Shown in pieces: positions 53,205 through 61,416 of a DNA stretch of 64,000 nt; position 1 is the stretch's first letter, and each line of letters begins with the position of its first letter. The position numbers were made by a program, and so were the translations under genes. The notes under the pieces were generated by a model, which saw nothing but the letters and a program-made list of their open reading frames with translations, was not told the origin of the DNA and made no database searches. This DNA comes from Alteribacter natronophilus (GTDB lineage Bacteria; Bacillota; Bacilli; Bacillales; Salisediminibacteriaceae). The stretch is taken from NCBI RefSeq assembly GCF_006007885.1, contig NZ_VCRO01000006.1, positions 74,920-138,919 on the forward strand, read 5' to 3'.

Positions 53205-53322
53205 CTTATGTCATTTCTATTATGTATAATTCGCTTTCAAAATGATGCAACTTTCCTCAGGATACGCAATTTCCTATCAAAATTACGCAATTATCCTCAT
53301 GATTATGCCATTCACCCATCAA
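53205..53322. repeat. Degenerate ~20-bp tandem repeat array
   Basis: About six units of 17-21 nt, for example ATGATGCAACTTTCCTCAGG, ATACGCAATTTCCTATCAA, AATTACGCAATTATCCTCATG and ATTATGCCATTCACCCATCAA. The shared pattern is (A/T)T-A-(C/T)-GC-AATTTCCTCAT. It lies in the 300-nt spacer between the crcB promoter region and the acylase gene end. No ORF. Confidence 0.6.
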
Positions 53323-53371
53323 ATGAATGAAATGGGTTTATTACCTGCCATTACTATCTTCCTGTCCCATT

Positions 53372-53409
53372 ATGAATCCCCTCCAGCGCCGCTGCAGGAG
53401 GGGATTCAT
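53372..53409 (-). terminator. Strong hairpin after the acylase gene
   Basis: ATGAATCCCCTCC (53372-53384) pairs with GGAGGGGATTCAT (53397-53409), 13 bp with a 12-nt GC-rich loop. No T run follows, so it may act as a weak terminator or RNA stabiliser. It starts 13 nt after the acylase stop codon. Confidence 0.6.
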
Positions 53410-53422
53410 CAAATGTTCTCTA

Positions 53423-55894
53423 CTACTCCGGAACAAACCGCTTCATTTTTGCCCCTTCTTCATCAGGATCAACCATCCGGTTCATCGGGTAAAGTCCTCC
53501 CTTGGCCCACGTATCCACCTGGTCGGAATAAAACGGCGAGAGCACCTGGCCGGACTGTCCCGGGTTCAAAACGTCCCGGGCAGGTTCTTCAAAGCTGAGA
53601 TCGGCAACGAACCTCCATCCTGCCCCGTGCGTAACACGGCCTGTTTCTTCGTTGTAGGAGTGAGCACCGGGGGTGGCACCGCTCCCTCCCACTTCGAATG
53701 CCCCCACATCAAACAGGTGCTCAAGAGGCCAGACGCTGCTGAGCGGATGGCGGACCGTCATGGTATGCCATTCTCCCCACGCCCAGTCAGAAGGACTTCC
53801 ACCCTGAAGCTCAGTGCTTTTCTCTACTGCGTGCACAAAAGTTTCCCGGGAAAATGACTCGAAATCACGGTGATACCTCTCATCTTCAAGAAAAGCAAAC
53901 ATCTGCCCGCCAGGATCGGCTGCTGCTTCGTGAATTGTATTGTGGATTACAAGAGCGCTGCCATACTCAAAATCAATGATCTGCTCAAACATGCGCTCTT
54001 TGAACTGGTTGTACCACTGTTGCCATACGAGAGCTTCCGGTGAATCGGCTGACTCGACGTAGTCCCAGTTCCGGAGCAGCTCCAGCGCTTCCTCCTCTGT
54101 TTCAGTAAGATCCCCGTCAGCCGAGGCAGCGGCATCTGTAAGGAGAGGGACGAGGGAGCGTGCCTGGGTGTTTAGAAAATCAAGCTGCATGTCCCGGCTC
54201 TGATCCATCGTGAACGGCACACCTTCCTCGATCTGATCCTCGATCATTTCTTTCAGCCGCTCTGCCCGGTACGGGTAAAAACTCCGGCCGATTTCGTAAG
54301 GGTATTCATCGTCCACCGGTTTGTTGTTGGCTGTCATTACGTAGCCTGATTCCGGATTCACAATCTGCGGCAGTTCATCAGCCTCAATGAAACCCTGCCA
54401 CTGGTAATCCGGATCCCAGCCGGGCACCGGCAGGAGTCCATCGGAGTTTTCCCTTACCGGGAGACTGCCCTGGCCGCGGAACGCGATGTTTCCTTCAGTG
54501 TCTGCAAACACCCAGGAGAGTGCCGGATTTACGAAGTCGTCGAGCCCTTCCGTGAATTCGTCCACGTTCGTGGCCCGGTTAAGTTTCAGAACCCCGTTCA
54601 GCTCTTCTCCCGCTTCCCGTCCGGACCAGCGCAGACTCATAGCGTCATATGGTGCATCTGAAGTGACGACAGGCTCCTCCCCTTCATCTTCGTCGTGGAA
54701 CAGGTGGCTCATAATCGGTCCGTTCCGCGTTACTGTCACCTGCTCGACGACCGGATCACCGCCGTCCACCTGGATAATTTCCTCAATTACTTCGGCTTCC
54801 TCCCAGCCGTCATCGTAGCGGAAGGTGTACGGAAGATCCGGATGGGCTTTTTCAAGAAACAGATCCTCCTGGTCGATGGCGAGGGATGTCACACCCCATG
54901 CAAGATGATCGTTATGGCCCAACACGACGCCGGGAACGCCCGGAACCGTTACGCCAATTGAATGAAACTCCCCTTCAAGCTCCAGGTTGGTCTGGTACCA
55001 GACGCTCGGTATATCCATACCCAGATGAGGGTCATCGGCGACAATCGGAAAACCCGATTCCGTGTATTCCCCGCTAATGGCCCAGTTGTTGCTTCCATTA
55101 TGTTCGTGCGGGGCGAAAGCCGTAAGACGTCCGAGAGCCTCCCCATCAAACGGCAGCTCCTCAATATCTATCTGGTCATAAATTGTCGGAAAGTGATCGT
55201 CAACATGATACTCCGGGAAAAGAAAACGCGCCTCCTCCCCGAGTTCCTGTACGAGCTGATAATTCTCGATTTCATTCCGGAAATTACCGGAAAGGGTGTA
55301 GCCCATGTATTTAATTACGAGTGCGGTATCCTCCGGCGTCCAGTCCGCCGGCTCGTACCCAAGGATGGAAAATTCCAGAGGCTGTGTACCGGCATTAAAA
55401 GTTTCATCAATATAGGCATTTACACCCGCTGAATAGGCATTCACCATCCGCTCCGCCTCGGGATCCGGCAGAGCAAGCATATCCTCTGTATACCGGTGCA
55501 TCCCGTAGGTCCGAAAGAACCGGTCCGAATCAATTGCCGCCTCCCCCACCACTTCCGACAGTCTCCCTTCAGCCAGGCGGCGGGTCATGTCCATCTGAAA
55601 CAGGCGATCCTGCGCGGTTACGTAACCCTGCACATAAAACAAATCCTCAAGGTTTCCGGAAGTAATCCGGGCCACTCCACGCCCGTCACGGACTACCTGC
55701 ACTTCATCTGTAATCCCCGCGAGGGTTTTCTCCCCTTCCAGCACCGGGTGGCTTTTCGTGACAAACCAGTATGCTGTGCCTGCTGCGACGATCGATAAAA
55801 AAACGAGGACGGCCAGGACGACGCCCGTCACTTTCACCCATCCCCTTCTCAGTAAAGGTTTTCTCTGTTTTTCAATTACCACTTGTTGTTCCAT
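53423..55894 (-). CDS. Penicillin acylase family Ntn-hydrolase
   Basis: 823 residues from ATG 55894. One N-terminal membrane segment (about 23-45) is followed by a long outer part. The alpha chain region has YVQGYVTAQDRLFQMDMTRR; autocatalytic cleavage would expose Ser268 in HEHNGSNNWAISGEYT, the nucleophile of the beta chain. Later AWGVTSLAIDQEDLF and GYVMTANNKPVDDEY (catalytic Asn region) fit the family. Members split amide bonds of beta-lactams or acyl-homoserine lactones; the substrate here is open. The frame extends to 56047 over an R2 repeat, which is spurious; GGGGAG 9 nt before 55894 fixes the start. Confidence 0.9.
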   Translation of the reverse strand: MEQQVVIEKQRKPLLRRGWVKVTGVVLAVLVFLSIVAAGTAYWFVTKSHPVLEGEKTLAGITDEVQVVRDGRGVARITSGNLEDLFYVQGYVTAQDRLFQMDMTRRLAEGRLSEVVGEAAIDSDRFFRTYGMHRYTEDMLALPDPEAERMVNAYSAGVNAYIDETFNAGTQPLEFSILGYEPADWTPEDTALVIKYMGYTLSGNFRNEIENYQLVQELGEEARFLFPEYHVDDHFPTIYDQIDIEELPFDGEALGRLTAFAPHEHNGSNNWAISGEYTESGFPIVADDPHLGMDIPSVWYQTNLELEGEFHSIGVTVPGVPGVVLGHNDHLAWGVTSLAIDQEDLFLEKAHPDLPYTFRYDDGWEEAEVIEEIIQVDGGDPVVEQVTVTRNGPIMSHLFHDEDEGEEPVVTSDAPYDAMSLRWSGREAGEELNGVLKLNRATNVDEFTEGLDDFVNPALSWVFADTEGNIAFRGQGSLPVRENSDGLLPVPGWDPDYQWQGFIEADELPQIVNPESGYVMTANNKPVDDEYPYEIGRSFYPYRAERLKEMIEDQIEEGVPFTMDQSRDMQLDFLNTQARSLVPLLTDAAASADGDLTETEEEALELLRNWDYVESADSPEALVWQQWYNQFKERMFEQIIDFEYGSALVIHNTIHEAAADPGGQMFAFLEDERYHRDFESFSRETFVHAVEKSTELQGGSPSDWAWGEWHTMTVRHPLSSVWPLEHLFDVGAFEVGGSGATPGAHSYNEETGRVTHGAGWRFVADLSFEEPARDVLNPGQSGQVLSPFYSDQVDTWAKGGLYPMNRMVDPDEEGAKMKRFVPE

Positions 55895-55979
55895 TTCCGT
55901 CTTCTCCCCCTGTTTCGCAAATCGTGCATCCTCTACTATTTCGGTGACCAGCGAAGAAAACCCTCTACAATCAGGAGCC

Positions 55980-56294
55980 TGTTTTAAAAGTGAATTGGAG
56001 CGAACGCGCGACACTCCTGCGGGAACAGCAAAGAACATCTGCTTCATGAGTATGCTGTGATCTGCTTCGACGCAGGCTGCTTCGGAGCTTTTCCTGCAGA
56101 GGAAGAAGCACCAACGGAAGACCCCGCAGGGACGAGCGTTTACATCGTGAGTCCTCTTCGAGCTGCTTCGACGCAGACACTTCGAAGCGATACTGGAAGA
56201 GGAAGAAGCACGCTAACATCTGTGCAGGCTGCAGTGGTGCCCGCGGAAAGGGAGCGCAGTGAGCGAAAATCAACAACGAACTTTAACAGGGCCT
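55980..56294 (+). repeat. R2 repeat, enlarged copy with a duplicated segment
   Basis: Both ends match the 47559-47717 copy (TTGGAGCGAACGCG at the start; GTGCCCGCGGAAAGGGAGCG and CTTTAACAG at the end). Two extra blocks interrupt it. Each holds one copy of a ~50-bp segment: 56063-56112 and 56163-56211, both CTGCTTCGACGCAG, then CTTCG(G/A)AGC, then AGAGGAAGAAGCAC. The rest is R2. No gene is seen in it. Confidence 0.85.
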
Positions 56295-56416
56295 TCCTAA
56301 AAAAGGGGCTCGCACTTTCCAGGATTCAGGCATATATTTATTTCGTAAAGTTGGTTAATTTCTGTTGACAGCTGATTGGCAGTTCGATATCATTGCAAAC
56401 AGTTGAAAAAAACATT

Positions 56417-56646
56417 CCTCGTTAGGTGAGGCTCCTGTACGGAGATACGCTGCTGCCCAAAAATGTCCAAAGACGCCAATGGGTCAGCTGGATTCATCGA
56501 CATAAGGTGTTTCCTAATGCAGCTGGCAAAGTCCTATGCCGTACAGTGCTAAAGCTCTACGAATGGAGGCGTGTGGCCGAAATCACACAGTTATTTGCAA
56601 TGCGCAGAAACCTGCCTTCATTCGTATGGAATGAAGGCTTTTTTTG
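56417..56646 (+). promoter_or_regulatory. M-box (ykoK) magnesium riboswitch with terminator, before mgtE
   Basis: The aptamer has the full conserved core: CGTTAGGTGAGGCTCCTGTA, GATACGCTGCTGCCCA, GACGCCAATGGGTCA, CATCGACATAAGGTG and AATGCAGCT. Its outer stem pairs CTGTACGG with CCGTACAG. The terminator GCCTTCATTC / GAATGAAGGC plus seven Ts is at 56614-56645. TACGAATGGAGGC (56558-56570) can pair with the terminator 5' arm (56614-56626) and is the antiterminator. High Mg2+ therefore stops transcription. About 175 nt follow before the mgtE ATG. Confidence 0.96.
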
Positions 56647-56820
56647 ATGCTAATTTATTTGGAATCTCAAGTACCCAGGGAGGTGTTGTGGAATGGATCC
56701 GAGTCCCGAACCTGACTCATACAGGTGTTTTAGCATAATCATTTTCGGAAAAAAGATACTAAGGAGCAGGACCCATTCCGCAACTGAGCGGCCGGTCCTG
56801 TAAGAAGGAGGCTCTCCCCT

Positions 56821-58185
56821 ATGGTAAAACTTACGGAACAGAACCGTGAACAGTACAATGAAAGTATTCTTCAGGCGCTGAAAGCAGAAGATGTGCAGCA
56901 GTTTCGCCAGCTGTTTTTAGAGCTTCACCCGCAGGATCAGCATGATTTTTTCCTCGGGCTTGACGAAGCGCAGCGGGAAAAAGTATATGAATATCTTTCC
57001 CCTGAAGAGTTTGCTGAAATTTTCCAGGAACTTGAACTTGAAGAACAGAAAGATGTTATTGAAGAGCTTGATCAGAACTATGCAACGAATATGTTCGGGG
57101 AAATGTCCACGGACGATGTGGCGGATTTTCTCGGGGAAGTGCCTGAAGCGAAAGTAAAGACCGTCCTTGAAGGACTTGAAGCGGATGACGCAAAAGACAT
57201 TCGGGAACTTCTAAGTTACGAAGAGGAAACTGCCGGTGCCATTATGACTAAAGAGTTCATGAACATCCCGGCCGAGGCGGCTCTGCGTGATGTCATCGAA
57301 CTTCTCCGTAAAGAAGGCCCTGATGCTGAAACCATTTACTATCTTTACGTGGTAAATGCCAAACAGGAACTGGCGGGGGTTGTGTCCCTTCGTGACCTGA
57401 TTACAGCGGACCCGAATAAAAAAGTTGAAGATGTGATGAGCACGCGTGTCGTCAGCGTAAACACAGGCGACGACCAGGAAGACGTGGCGAAACTGTTTAA
57501 AAAGTACGACTTTCTGGCCGTACCTGTTGTAACAAACAACAATACGCTTGTTGGAATCATTACGGTCGATGATATTATCGATGTAATTGAGGAAGAAGCG
57601 ACTGAGGATATCGGGGAATTTGTTGCCTCCCGTGGAGCGACCGATGTTAACATTACGTCCTTTACAGCTGCGAAAAAACGATCCCCCTGGATTGTCATGC
57701 TCATGTTCTTCGGACTTATTACAGCTGGTGTGATCGGAACATTTGAGGAAACACTTGAACAGATCGTCGTACTTGCAGCGTTCATTCCGCTTATTATGGA
57801 CTCTGCCGGTAACACGGGTACACAGTCACTTGCTGTAATGGTACGCTCCCTTGCTACTGGCTCTTTTGAGAAAAAAGGGATGTTAAATACGGTAAAACGT
57901 GAATTCGGTACCGGCCTTTATCTCGGTGTGTTCTGTGCGATTACGCTCATGGTTGTCATTCCGTTTATATACGACTGGAACTTTATGCTTGCCGGCGTTG
58001 TCGGTGTATCCCTCTTCATTACACTAAGCATCGCCACCATTATCGGTGCGGTTGTACCGGTTATTATCAACAAAATGAAGCTGGACCCGGCCATTGCATC
58101 GGGACCATTCATCACAACGATCAACGATATTCTTGGTCTGATGATTTATTTCTCCATCGCCACAGCGCTTATTCAGTACCTGTAA
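56821..58185 (+). CDS. mgtE: MgtE family magnesium channel
   Basis: The 454-residue Mg2+ channel is in the cytoplasmic membrane. In order: N-domain of MgtE repeats (about 20-130; LHPQDQHDFFLGLDEAQR), a CBS pair (about 135-260) with VVSLRDLITADPNKKVEDVM, a plug helix and five membrane helices (about 285-454). The pore motif PLIMDSAGNTGTQSLAVMVR is intact. AAGGAGG lies 8 nt before the ATG. Mg2+ controls it twice: at the M-box in the leader and by gating through the N and CBS domains (known for the family). Confidence 0.97.
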   Translation: MVKLTEQNREQYNESILQALKAEDVQQFRQLFLELHPQDQHDFFLGLDEAQREKVYEYLSPEEFAEIFQELELEEQKDVIEELDQNYATNMFGEMSTDDVADFLGEVPEAKVKTVLEGLEADDAKDIRELLSYEEETAGAIMTKEFMNIPAEAALRDVIELLRKEGPDAETIYYLYVVNAKQELAGVVSLRDLITADPNKKVEDVMSTRVVSVNTGDDQEDVAKLFKKYDFLAVPVVTNNNTLVGIITVDDIIDVIEEEATEDIGEFVASRGATDVNITSFTAAKKRSPWIVMLMFFGLITAGVIGTFEETLEQIVVLAAFIPLIMDSAGNTGTQSLAVMVRSLATGSFEKKGMLNTVKREFGTGLYLGVFCAITLMVVIPFIYDWNFMLAGVVGVSLFITLSIATIIGAVVPVIINKMKLDPAIASGPFITTINDILGLMIYFSIATALIQYL

Positions 58186-58207
58186 GCTGATTGGAAAATT
58201 AAATAAA

Positions 58208-58426
58208 GCTTCGTTAGGTGAGGCTCCTGTACAGAGAAATGCTGCTGCCCAGAAATGTCGAGAGACGCCAATGGGTTGAACAGGAACGGTCGAGATAAGG
58301 CCGTTCTTAACGCAGCTGGTCGTTTGACCTACGCTGTACAGTGCTAAAACTCAACGATGGGGTGCTGACAGAGGTATTTTGCTGTGATTTTATACCGCCT
58401 TCCATCGCTGGGAGGCGGTTTTTGTG
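58208..58426 (+). promoter_or_regulatory. Second M-box magnesium riboswitch with terminator, before mgtC
   Basis: It starts 22 nt after the mgtE stop. Core pieces: CGTTAGGTGAGGCTCCTGTA, ATGCTGCTGCCCAGAAATGT, GACGCCAATGGGTTG, GGTCGAGATAAGGCCG and ACGCAGCTGG. The terminator is ACCGCCTTCC / GGGAGGCGGT (58394-58419) plus five Ts. CGATGGGGTG near 58355 can pair with part of its 5' arm. No terminator separates it from mgtE, so it may control both readthrough and its own promoter's transcripts. Confidence 0.95.
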
Positions 58427-58497
58427 TTTCTGAAGTCCGGTTTAATATTGTTTACCTGCTCCATATTAAGAGGAGTAAGAGAAAGAAGGTGGACGTC

Positions 58498-59193
58498 ATG
58501 ATGTCATTTGAAGTGCTTCTCCAGCTTGTGCTCGCCTGTGTGTTCGGTCTTCTGATTGGACTGGACAGACAGGTAAAGCATAAGCCGCTCGGATTAAAAA
58601 CCTGCACGATTATCTGCACAGCAAGCTGCCTGCTGACGATCGTTTCAATTCAGTCCTTTTACGCCCATGCAACAGAGGTGTTTAATACAATGGACCCGAT
58701 GCGTCTGGCTGCCCAGATTGTGAGCGGCGTCGGTTTCATCGGCGCAGGGGTGATTCTCCGCAGAAGCAATGACGTAATTTCCGGTCTGACCAGTGCAGCG
58801 GTTATCTGGGCAGCATCCGGTCTCGGGATTACTGTAGGTGCAGGTTTTTACTGGGAAGCCGCGGTTGCCCTGGCACTTGTTCTTCTAAGCATTAATTTCG
58901 TTCCTCTTTTAGTGAAGCGGATTGGTCCCTCCGCCCTCCGGATGCGGGATGTATCGGTGAAAATCGTAATGGACCCGAACTACCGTATGACCGAGCTCCT
59001 GCGTGTGCTTGAACGGAAAAGTGAGGGAAAGCCGGTCATTAAAATCCGTCATATGAAAATAACCGACCTTGAAAACCAGCGGCAGCAGATCGACCTTAAG
59101 CTTGCTGCTCCTGAGGACCAGTATACGACTGAGATTTACTATCTTATCAAAAAGATCGATGATGTAATCACTGTGGAAGTGGAACATCTTTAG
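58498..59193 (+). CDS. MgtC/SapB family membrane protein
   Basis: About 231 residues. MgtC-type N-terminal membrane domain with about five segments: LLIGLDRQVKHKPLGLKTCTII near residue 20-42, IVSGVGFIGAGVILRRSNDVISGLTSAAVIWAASGLGITVGAG further on. A cytoplasmic C-terminal domain (about 150-231) follows, as in the longer MgtC/YhiD proteins. The role is adaptation to low Mg2+ and possibly control of membrane ATPases. ATG 58498 (or 58501) follows AAGGTGG; the open frame to 58384 runs through the riboswitch terminator and is not used. Confidence 0.9.
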   Translation: MMSFEVLLQLVLACVFGLLIGLDRQVKHKPLGLKTCTIICTASCLLTIVSIQSFYAHATEVFNTMDPMRLAAQIVSGVGFIGAGVILRRSNDVISGLTSAAVIWAASGLGITVGAGFYWEAAVALALVLLSINFVPLLVKRIGPSALRMRDVSVKIVMDPNYRMTELLRVLERKSEGKPVIKIRHMKITDLENQRQQIDLKLAAPEDQYTTEIYYLIKKIDDVITVEVEHL

Positions 59194-59214
59194 ATTAAAA
59201 AAGGAGGAGCTGAC

Positions 59215-60072
59215 GTGAAACTTGATATCCGGAACCGTGAGGAATACACCTATTACCTGATGCAGGCTATAAAACAGGAGGATCGTGTCAGTTTCCGCCG
59301 TGACTTTCTCGCCCTCCATCCTATCGACCAGATGGACTTTTATGTGGAATGCAGCGAAGAAAAACGGCGTCTGATTCATTCCTTTCTGACGTATCGGGAG
59401 CTGGGGGAACTTTTTATTGAACTTGACGATCAGCAGCAGAAGTCGGTGCTGCGCGAACTTGATGAAGAGGACATGATTGCCGTCCTCAGGCACCTGCCAA
59501 CAGATGAACTTGTGGATTTTCTCAAGCACATTCCTGATGCGGTGAGCAGATATTACATTAAAAAGCTCGATTTCAGAAAGCAAAAGCAGATCCGCCAGCT
59601 GATCGGCCGGCAGGAACATGAAACCGGAAGTTTTATGACCACTGAATGCATCGTACTTTCTCCTGATATGAGAACAAAGGATGCGCTTCTTAAAGTAAAG
59701 GAGCAGGCCGGCATGGTTGAGACACTTCATTATCAGTATGTTGTGAACGAACTCGGTTCGCTGATCGGTATCTGCTCCCTCCGCGAGCTTTTTCTTGCCG
59801 GGGAGAACGAAAAGATTTCCTCTCTTATGCGGACCCAGGTACACAGCATAAAAAAACACACGCCACTGAAGCGTGTGCTCGACCTGATGAGCAATTACGG
59901 CCTGTCCGCCATTCCGGTAACCGGGGAATCAGACGTGCTGGAAGGCATTGTAACATTTGATGACGTACTGGAACATTACAATGTGCGTCTGGGCGAGAGG
60001 CCAGGCGGACGCCGGCCTGCCAACCGGCTGAAGCGGGTCCGTTCCTGGCTTCCTTTTCACCGCAGGAAATAG
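59215..60072 (+). CDS. Soluble MgtE N-domain plus CBS protein without the channel
   Basis: 285 residues. Residues ~10-130 match the MgtE N-domain of the true mgtE upstream (FLALHPIDQMDFYVECSEEKRR versus FLELHPQDQHDFFLGLDEAQR), and ~140-270 form a CBS pair (GSFMTTECIVLSPDMRTKDAL; GLSAIPVTGESDVLEGIVTFDDVLEHYN). It ends in a basic tail (RRPANRLKRVRSWLPFHRRK) with no membrane helices, so it cannot be a channel. GTG start behind AAGGAGGAG, 21 nt after the MgtC gene; both are under the second M-box. It is likely a Mg2+ or nucleotide sensor acting on MgtE, MgtC or another partner (inference). Confidence 0.9.
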   Translation: MKLDIRNREEYTYYLMQAIKQEDRVSFRRDFLALHPIDQMDFYVECSEEKRRLIHSFLTYRELGELFIELDDQQQKSVLRELDEEDMIAVLRHLPTDELVDFLKHIPDAVSRYYIKKLDFRKQKQIRQLIGRQEHETGSFMTTECIVLSPDMRTKDALLKVKEQAGMVETLHYQYVVNELGSLIGICSLRELFLAGENEKISSLMRTQVHSIKKHTPLKRVLDLMSNYGLSAIPVTGESDVLEGIVTFDDVLEHYNVRLGERPGGRRPANRLKRVRSWLPFHRRK

Positions 60073-60078
60073 CCTCTG

Positions 60079-61158
60079 TTAAAGTCCTTTTATGCTCTGA
60101 ACGGTCTGTTCATCCAGTGCTGATATGGTATGAACAAGCAGATCCACGGCGTGGTTCAGATCGTCCAGATGCACGATGGATACGTGGGAATGAATGTATC
60201 GCGAAGGTACACTTACAACGAGTGTCGGAATCCCGCTTCCTTCGATATGAAACTTCCCTCCGTCCGTCGCTCCTCCGCTCATAAGTTCACGCTGAAACGG
60301 TATATTGTTCTCTTTTGCCAGGTTTACGACAAAATCACGAAGCTTCCGGTGCGGAATCATGGAGCGGTCGAGAAAACCGATAATCGGTCCTTTGCCGAGC
60401 TCCAGGTTGGCTGCTTCCTGGTTCATGCCGGGTGTATCTCCCGCCACTCCAACGTCTGTGGCAAACGATATATCTGGCTTGATCGTCTGGATAAGCGTCT
60501 GGGCACCGCGAAGTCCCACCTCTTCCTGCACGGTAGCCCCAGAGTAAAGCGTGTTCGGGAGCTGCTGTCCCTGAAGTTTCTCCAGCACTTTGGCCGCTAC
60601 GTAGCAGCCGGCACGGTTATCCCAGTTGCGGGCAAGAAGCATTTTGCCCCCTGGAAGCACTTCAAAGTCGCCTGACGGACAGATCGGATCTCCAATTTCA
60701 ACGCCGAACTCGCGCGCTTCCTCGTCGCTCGTCGCACCGATATCGATGAACATTTTGTCGATAGTAAGTACTTTTTTACGTTCCTCGGGTGCAAGGACGT
60801 GCGGTGCTTTCGAGCCGATCACACCAGTGAGATCCCCTTTGGCTGTCATCACTTTTACTCTCTGGGATAGCATTACGTGTCCCCACCATCCACCGAGAGG
60901 CTTGAACTTTATAAATCCTGTTTTTGTAATACTGCTTACGATGAAGCCTACTTCATCCAGGTGGCCGGCAAGGAGGACTTTTGGACCTGACTGGCCGATC
61001 CGGCCGGTAATGCTGCCGAAGTTATCGGTTACGATTTCCTCGCTCATCGGTTCGATCGTTTTTCTCATCACTTTGTAGGCACGATCCTCAAAGCCCGGAA
61101 TACCTTCTGCATTTGTTAGTTCCTTCATAAAATTACGCGTTTTATCATCCATGGACAC
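60079..61158 (-). CDS. M42 family metallo-aminopeptidase (glutamyl aminopeptidase/endoglucanase M type)
   Basis: 359 residues. The metal ligands and catalytic residues are kept: LLAGHLDEVGFIV (His, Asp), LLARNWDNRAGCYVA (Asp), SGATVQEEVGLRGA (Glu-Glu), FATDVGVAGDTPG (Asp) and SVPSRYIHSHVSIV (His). This is a YtoP/FrvX-type dodecameric peptidase working on cytoplasmic peptides. GTG at 61158 is read as start after GAGGTGA; ATG 61152 is possible. It ends 6 bp from the converging MgtE-like gene. Confidence 0.9.
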   Translation of the reverse strand: MSMDDKTRNFMKELTNAEGIPGFEDRAYKVMRKTIEPMSEEIVTDNFGSITGRIGQSGPKVLLAGHLDEVGFIVSSITKTGFIKFKPLGGWWGHVMLSQRVKVMTAKGDLTGVIGSKAPHVLAPEERKKVLTIDKMFIDIGATSDEEAREFGVEIGDPICPSGDFEVLPGGKMLLARNWDNRAGCYVAAKVLEKLQGQQLPNTLYSGATVQEEVGLRGAQTLIQTIKPDISFATDVGVAGDTPGMNQEAANLELGKGPIIGFLDRSMIPHRKLRDFVVNLAKENNIPFQRELMSGGATDGGKFHIEGSGIPTLVVSVPSRYIHSHVSIVHLDDLNHAVDLLVHTISALDEQTVQSIKGL

Positions 61159-61247
61159 AAGTCACCTCTTTCCCGGTTAGTATGCGCCGGTGAGAAGGTT
61201 TTTTATTGATGCTGACGTGTTAATTTGTGCTGGATTTTTTATACTAG

Positions 61248-61354
61248 GGCCTTTTTCTAACTGATTACAGGTTTTTTCTTACTACTTTTAAAATAATTCT
61301 AACTACTTTAAAGGTTTTTCTAACTGTTTTTATCATTTTTCCTACTATTGTCCC
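61248..61354. repeat. Degenerate ~21-bp T-rich tandem repeat array
   Basis: Five units of 20-22 nt: GGCCTTTTTCTAACTGATTA, GGTTTTTTCTTACTACTTTT, AATAATTCTAACTACTTTAA, GGTTTTTCTAACTGTTTTTA and ATTTTTCCTACTATTGTCCC, each with the core TTTTTCTAACT(A/G). It lies between the M42 gene start and the uspA terminator. No coding sequence. Confidence 0.6.
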
Positions 61355-61369
61355 AGCATGATGAGGAAC

Positions 61370-61409
61370 AAAAAAAGCTTCTGAAGTCCCAATGGCTCCA
61401 GAAGCTTTT
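61370..61409 (-). terminator. Terminator of the uspA-like gene
   Basis: AAAGCTTCTG and CAGAAGCTTT form a 10-bp stem followed on the minus strand by Ts. It starts 8 nt after the stop codon. Confidence 0.85.
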
Positions 61410-61416
61410 GTCGAAT

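Noticed and set aside
53115-53240. Fluoride riboswitch before the crcB pair
   Set aside because: The conserved GGNGATGG and CTGATGA-type core pieces were not found on the minus strand.
55895-56047. N-terminal 51-residue extension of the penicillin-acylase-like protein
   Set aside because: Its first part is R2 repeat sequence, and a good ribosome site precedes the internal ATG at 55894.
58909-59859. 316-codon open frame on the minus strand
   Set aside because: It lies antisense to the MgtC-family and MgtE-like genes, which have clear domains, starts and ribosome sites.
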